64,000 nucleotides of DNA, taken from contig NZ_HG005139.1 of NCBI RefSeq assembly GCF_000455265.1, positions 434,690 to 498,689 on the forward strand, in the 5' to 3' direction. The stretch's first letter is position 1; each line of letters opens with the position of its first letter. Shown piece by piece: positions 62,553 to 64,000 of the stretch. Under the pieces are notes generated by a model. That model saw only the letters and a list, made by a program, of their open reading frames with translations, had not been told where the DNA came from and ran no database searches. The translations under genes were made by a program, and so were the position numbers. The DNA comes from Paenibacillus antibioticophila (lineage in GTDB: Bacteria > Bacillota > Bacilli > Paenibacillales > Paenibacillaceae).

Positions 62553-63436
62553 CATCCTCCCTGCTGCCGTCTTCCTTGCTGCCAAGACTGGAGCGGTTGT
62601 CTATCGTCTCCAAACACAATGTGCGCGGGACAACCCAGGGCAAACGGCGCTCCGGCCATTTGGGAGCTTCTCTTGAATTTGCGGATTATCGCGAGTATAC
62701 CCCAGGAGACGATATCCGAAGATTCGATTGGGGTGTTTACCGGCGGACAGGAAAACCGTTCATCCGCCAGTTTTGGGATGAGCAGGAGCTTACCTTCAGC
62801 CTGTATCTGGATGTATCTGCGTCTATGAATTTCGGCAACAAGCTGGATATGGCCAAAAGTTTAGCCGCAGCAGCAGGCTATGTGGCTCTTTCTTCAGAGG
62901 ATAAGGTCCAGGCGGTACTGCTTGGCGAGCGTCCGCTGGATAAGCTGCCCCCGCTGCGAGGCAAGGCATCCAGCCCACGGCTGTTCACTTTTATGAAGGA
63001 AGCAAGCACAGTCCAGGGCGGCAATCTGGCTCCGGCCATGAAGCAGATTCATGCACGTCCGGGCGAGCAGGGGCTGGCCTGGCTTTTCTCGGACTGCTGG
63101 ATGGAAGGCGGAGTCCATCAACTGCGTGACCTGCTGCTTCGCTTGATGTCGATGGGACAGGAGCCGATACTGGTTCAGGTGATATCCAGGGAAGAGCTTG
63201 CCCCGGGCTACAGCGGCGATTTGCGGCTGGTCGACAGTGAGCTTGGCAGCGGCAAGGAAGTAGCGATGAGCGGCAAAGTATTGAAGGCCTATGAACGGGA
63301 AGTGAGCCGGTATACCCAGGAATTGAAGGAGTGCTGCGCAGGGCTGGGTGCCCGTTATGTGCAGATTCCCTCGGATTGGCCGCTTGAGAAGGCCGTATTT
63401 ACCATGCTGCGCGTTGCAGGTGCGGCAGGCAGTTAG
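62549..63436 (+). CDS. DUF58 protein with VWA-like fold
   Basis: A 295-aa protein overlapping moxR by 4 bp. It shows the DUF58 signature GASLEFADYREYTPGDDIRR followed by FDWGVYRRTGKPFIRQF. A VWA-like region follows, with DVSASMNFG as metal-site motif. It is the usual partner of MoxR and is thought to act at the membrane or in complex assembly. Both lack membrane helices here. Confidence 0.9.
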   Translation: MTSSLLPSSLLPRLERLSIVSKHNVRGTTQGKRRSGHLGASLEFADYREYTPGDDIRRFDWGVYRRTGKPFIRQFWDEQELTFSLYLDVSASMNFGNKLDMAKSLAAAAGYVALSSEDKVQAVLLGERPLDKLPPLRGKASSPRLFTFMKEASTVQGGNLAPAMKQIHARPGEQGLAWLFSDCWMEGGVHQLRDLLLRLMSMGQEPILVQVISREELAPGYSGDLRLVDSELGSGKEVAMSGKVLKAYEREVSRYTQELKECCAGLGARYVQIPSDWPLEKAVFTMLRVAGAAGS

Positions 63437-63475
63437 GTAGATAGGGAAGCGTTGCAACATGAGTAACGATATGGA

Positions 63476-63647
63476 TTGAACTTATAGAGTTACGTAAAAA
63501 GGGATAAGTGTGATGTGAGCTGAAGAAGCGGAGCGTTCGCCTTTGCGAGTGGATTTCTTCCTTGTCAGAACTTCGTTAAATAAGAGAAATCCGCGAACAA
63601 CAGCGATCGTAAGAAAAATTCACACGTCCCCATTAGAACGTAAAATT
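63476..63647. repeat. Palindromic element, copy 4 (~172 bp, decayed ends)
   Basis: TTGAACTTATAGAGTTACGT at the left and GTCCCCATTAGAACGTAAAA at the right are decayed versions of the ends. The core TTCGCCTTTGCGAGTGGATT and GAGAAATCCGCGAACAACAG matches copies 1 and 2. The 3' end lies only 3-4 bp before the GGAGGAGG ribosome binding site of the next gene. Confidence 0.8.
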
Positions 63648-63669
63648 TCCAGGGAGGAGGCGAGCGGAA

Positions 63670-64000
63670 ATGGGCATCGGGTCATGGATGAGTCTCTGGT
63701 TTGCACTGGCGCTGCCGGTCATTATCATTTTGTATTTATTTAAACGGATTTATATCGATACGCCTGTTCCCAGCCACATGCTGTGGAGACGGGTGCTGCT
63801 TAATATGGAAGCAAATCGTCCATGGCAGAAGCTCCAGAACCGACTTCTGCTCTGGCTTCAGTTGTTGGCTGCGGCATTGCTTGTGCTGGCCTTAATGCAG
63901 CCCTTCATCTGGAAAACTGGAGGACATCAGGGGCATACGGTGCTCATTGCCGATACTTCCGCCAGTATGATGGCACTCCCGCAAGCAGCGGAAGAGACGG
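63670..64000 (+). CDS. BatA-like VWA membrane protein (partial, runs off the window)
   Basis: The start is the ATG at 63670 behind GGGAGGAGGCGAG, and 110 residues are visible. The N-terminus has a membrane helix (LWFALALPVIIILYLFKR), a conserved PVPSHMLWRR stretch, a second helix (LLLWLQLLAAALLVLALMQP) and then VLIADTSASM, the start of a VWA metal site. This is the BatA/aerotolerance N-terminal layout, a usual neighbour of MoxR and DUF58. The rest lies outside the window. An element copy separates it from the DUF58 gene, which may affect its expression. Confidence 0.85.
   Translation, partial: MGIGSWMSLWFALALPVIIILYLFKRIYIDTPVPSHMLWRRVLLNMEANRPWQKLQNRLLLWLQLLAAALLVLALMQPFIWKTGGHQGHTVLIADTSASMMALPQAAEET

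Overview
The window reads as a chromosomal stretch of a Paenibacillus-like Bacillota. The pointers are an S-layer (SLH) protein, strong AGGAGG-type ribosome binding sites with frequent TTG/GTG starts, Fur boxes in front of a feuABC-ybbA-like locus, a Gram-positive tad/flp pilus locus, and DUF2621 and DUF6809-type small proteins. No sequence search was possible. Family names come from motifs and gene order, and organism placement is inference.

Layout. 1-620: four copies of a ~50-bp tandem repeat, then a promoter and tRNA-Glu and tRNA-Leu genes. 0.8-10.2 kb: a secreted SLH protein and a giant RHS/YD-repeat protein with a variable C-terminal tip and a small putative immunity gene. 10.2-12.6 kb: a scarred region with a tiny ribbon-helix-helix regulator behind a perfect palindrome, a DUF6809 protein and a broken copy of the RHS core end. 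12.4-16.8 kb: a heterodimeric ABC exporter pair plus TetR, with an 18-bp inverted repeat laid across its promoter. 17-25.7 kb: gene relics, a LysR/oxidoreductase pair, a MerR-hydrolase-serine hydrolase operon with a 19-bp-spacer promoter, a second RHS scar, and a GyrI-like/WYL regulator pair.

25.8-32.5 kb: a Fur-marked iron-siderophore locus: AraC-binding-protein fusion regulator, lipoprotein, two FecCD permeases, and an esterase made of two complete esterase domains in tandem. No ATPase gene lies in it. 32.8-36.2 kb: AzlD/AzlC, a PAS-zinc protein, an XRE regulator, an identical second tRNA-Leu and two small proteins. 36.5-46.9 kb: a complete tad/flp pilus operon (TadZ, TadA, TadB, TadC, pilin, three pseudopilin/TadE/G-like proteins, prepilin peptidase, FHA protein), with a strong terminator hairpin directly before its first ribosome binding site.

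47-52.1 kb: an AT-rich island with two paralogous solute-binding lipoproteins that lack permeases, a truncated exporter ATPase, and a PmtC/D- or YtrB-like ABC pair, flanked by a FecCD permease relic. 52.2-55.3 kb: housekeeping genes (small membrane protein, DUF2621, endonuclease IV with a C-terminal extension, PurU). 55.4-64 kb: one long operon of a membrane protein, an ABC-2 transporter, a coiled-coil/Gly-Ser-Gln-rich protein, MoxR, DUF58 and the start of a BatA-like VWA protein that runs off the window.

A ~200-bp palindromic element occurs four times (20.05, 32.56, 54.21 and 63.48 kb). One copy sits inside the loop of a terminator hairpin and one sits inside the MoxR operon. Together with the RHS scars and several truncated genes, it marks this window as a repeatedly rearranged accessory region between conserved blocks.
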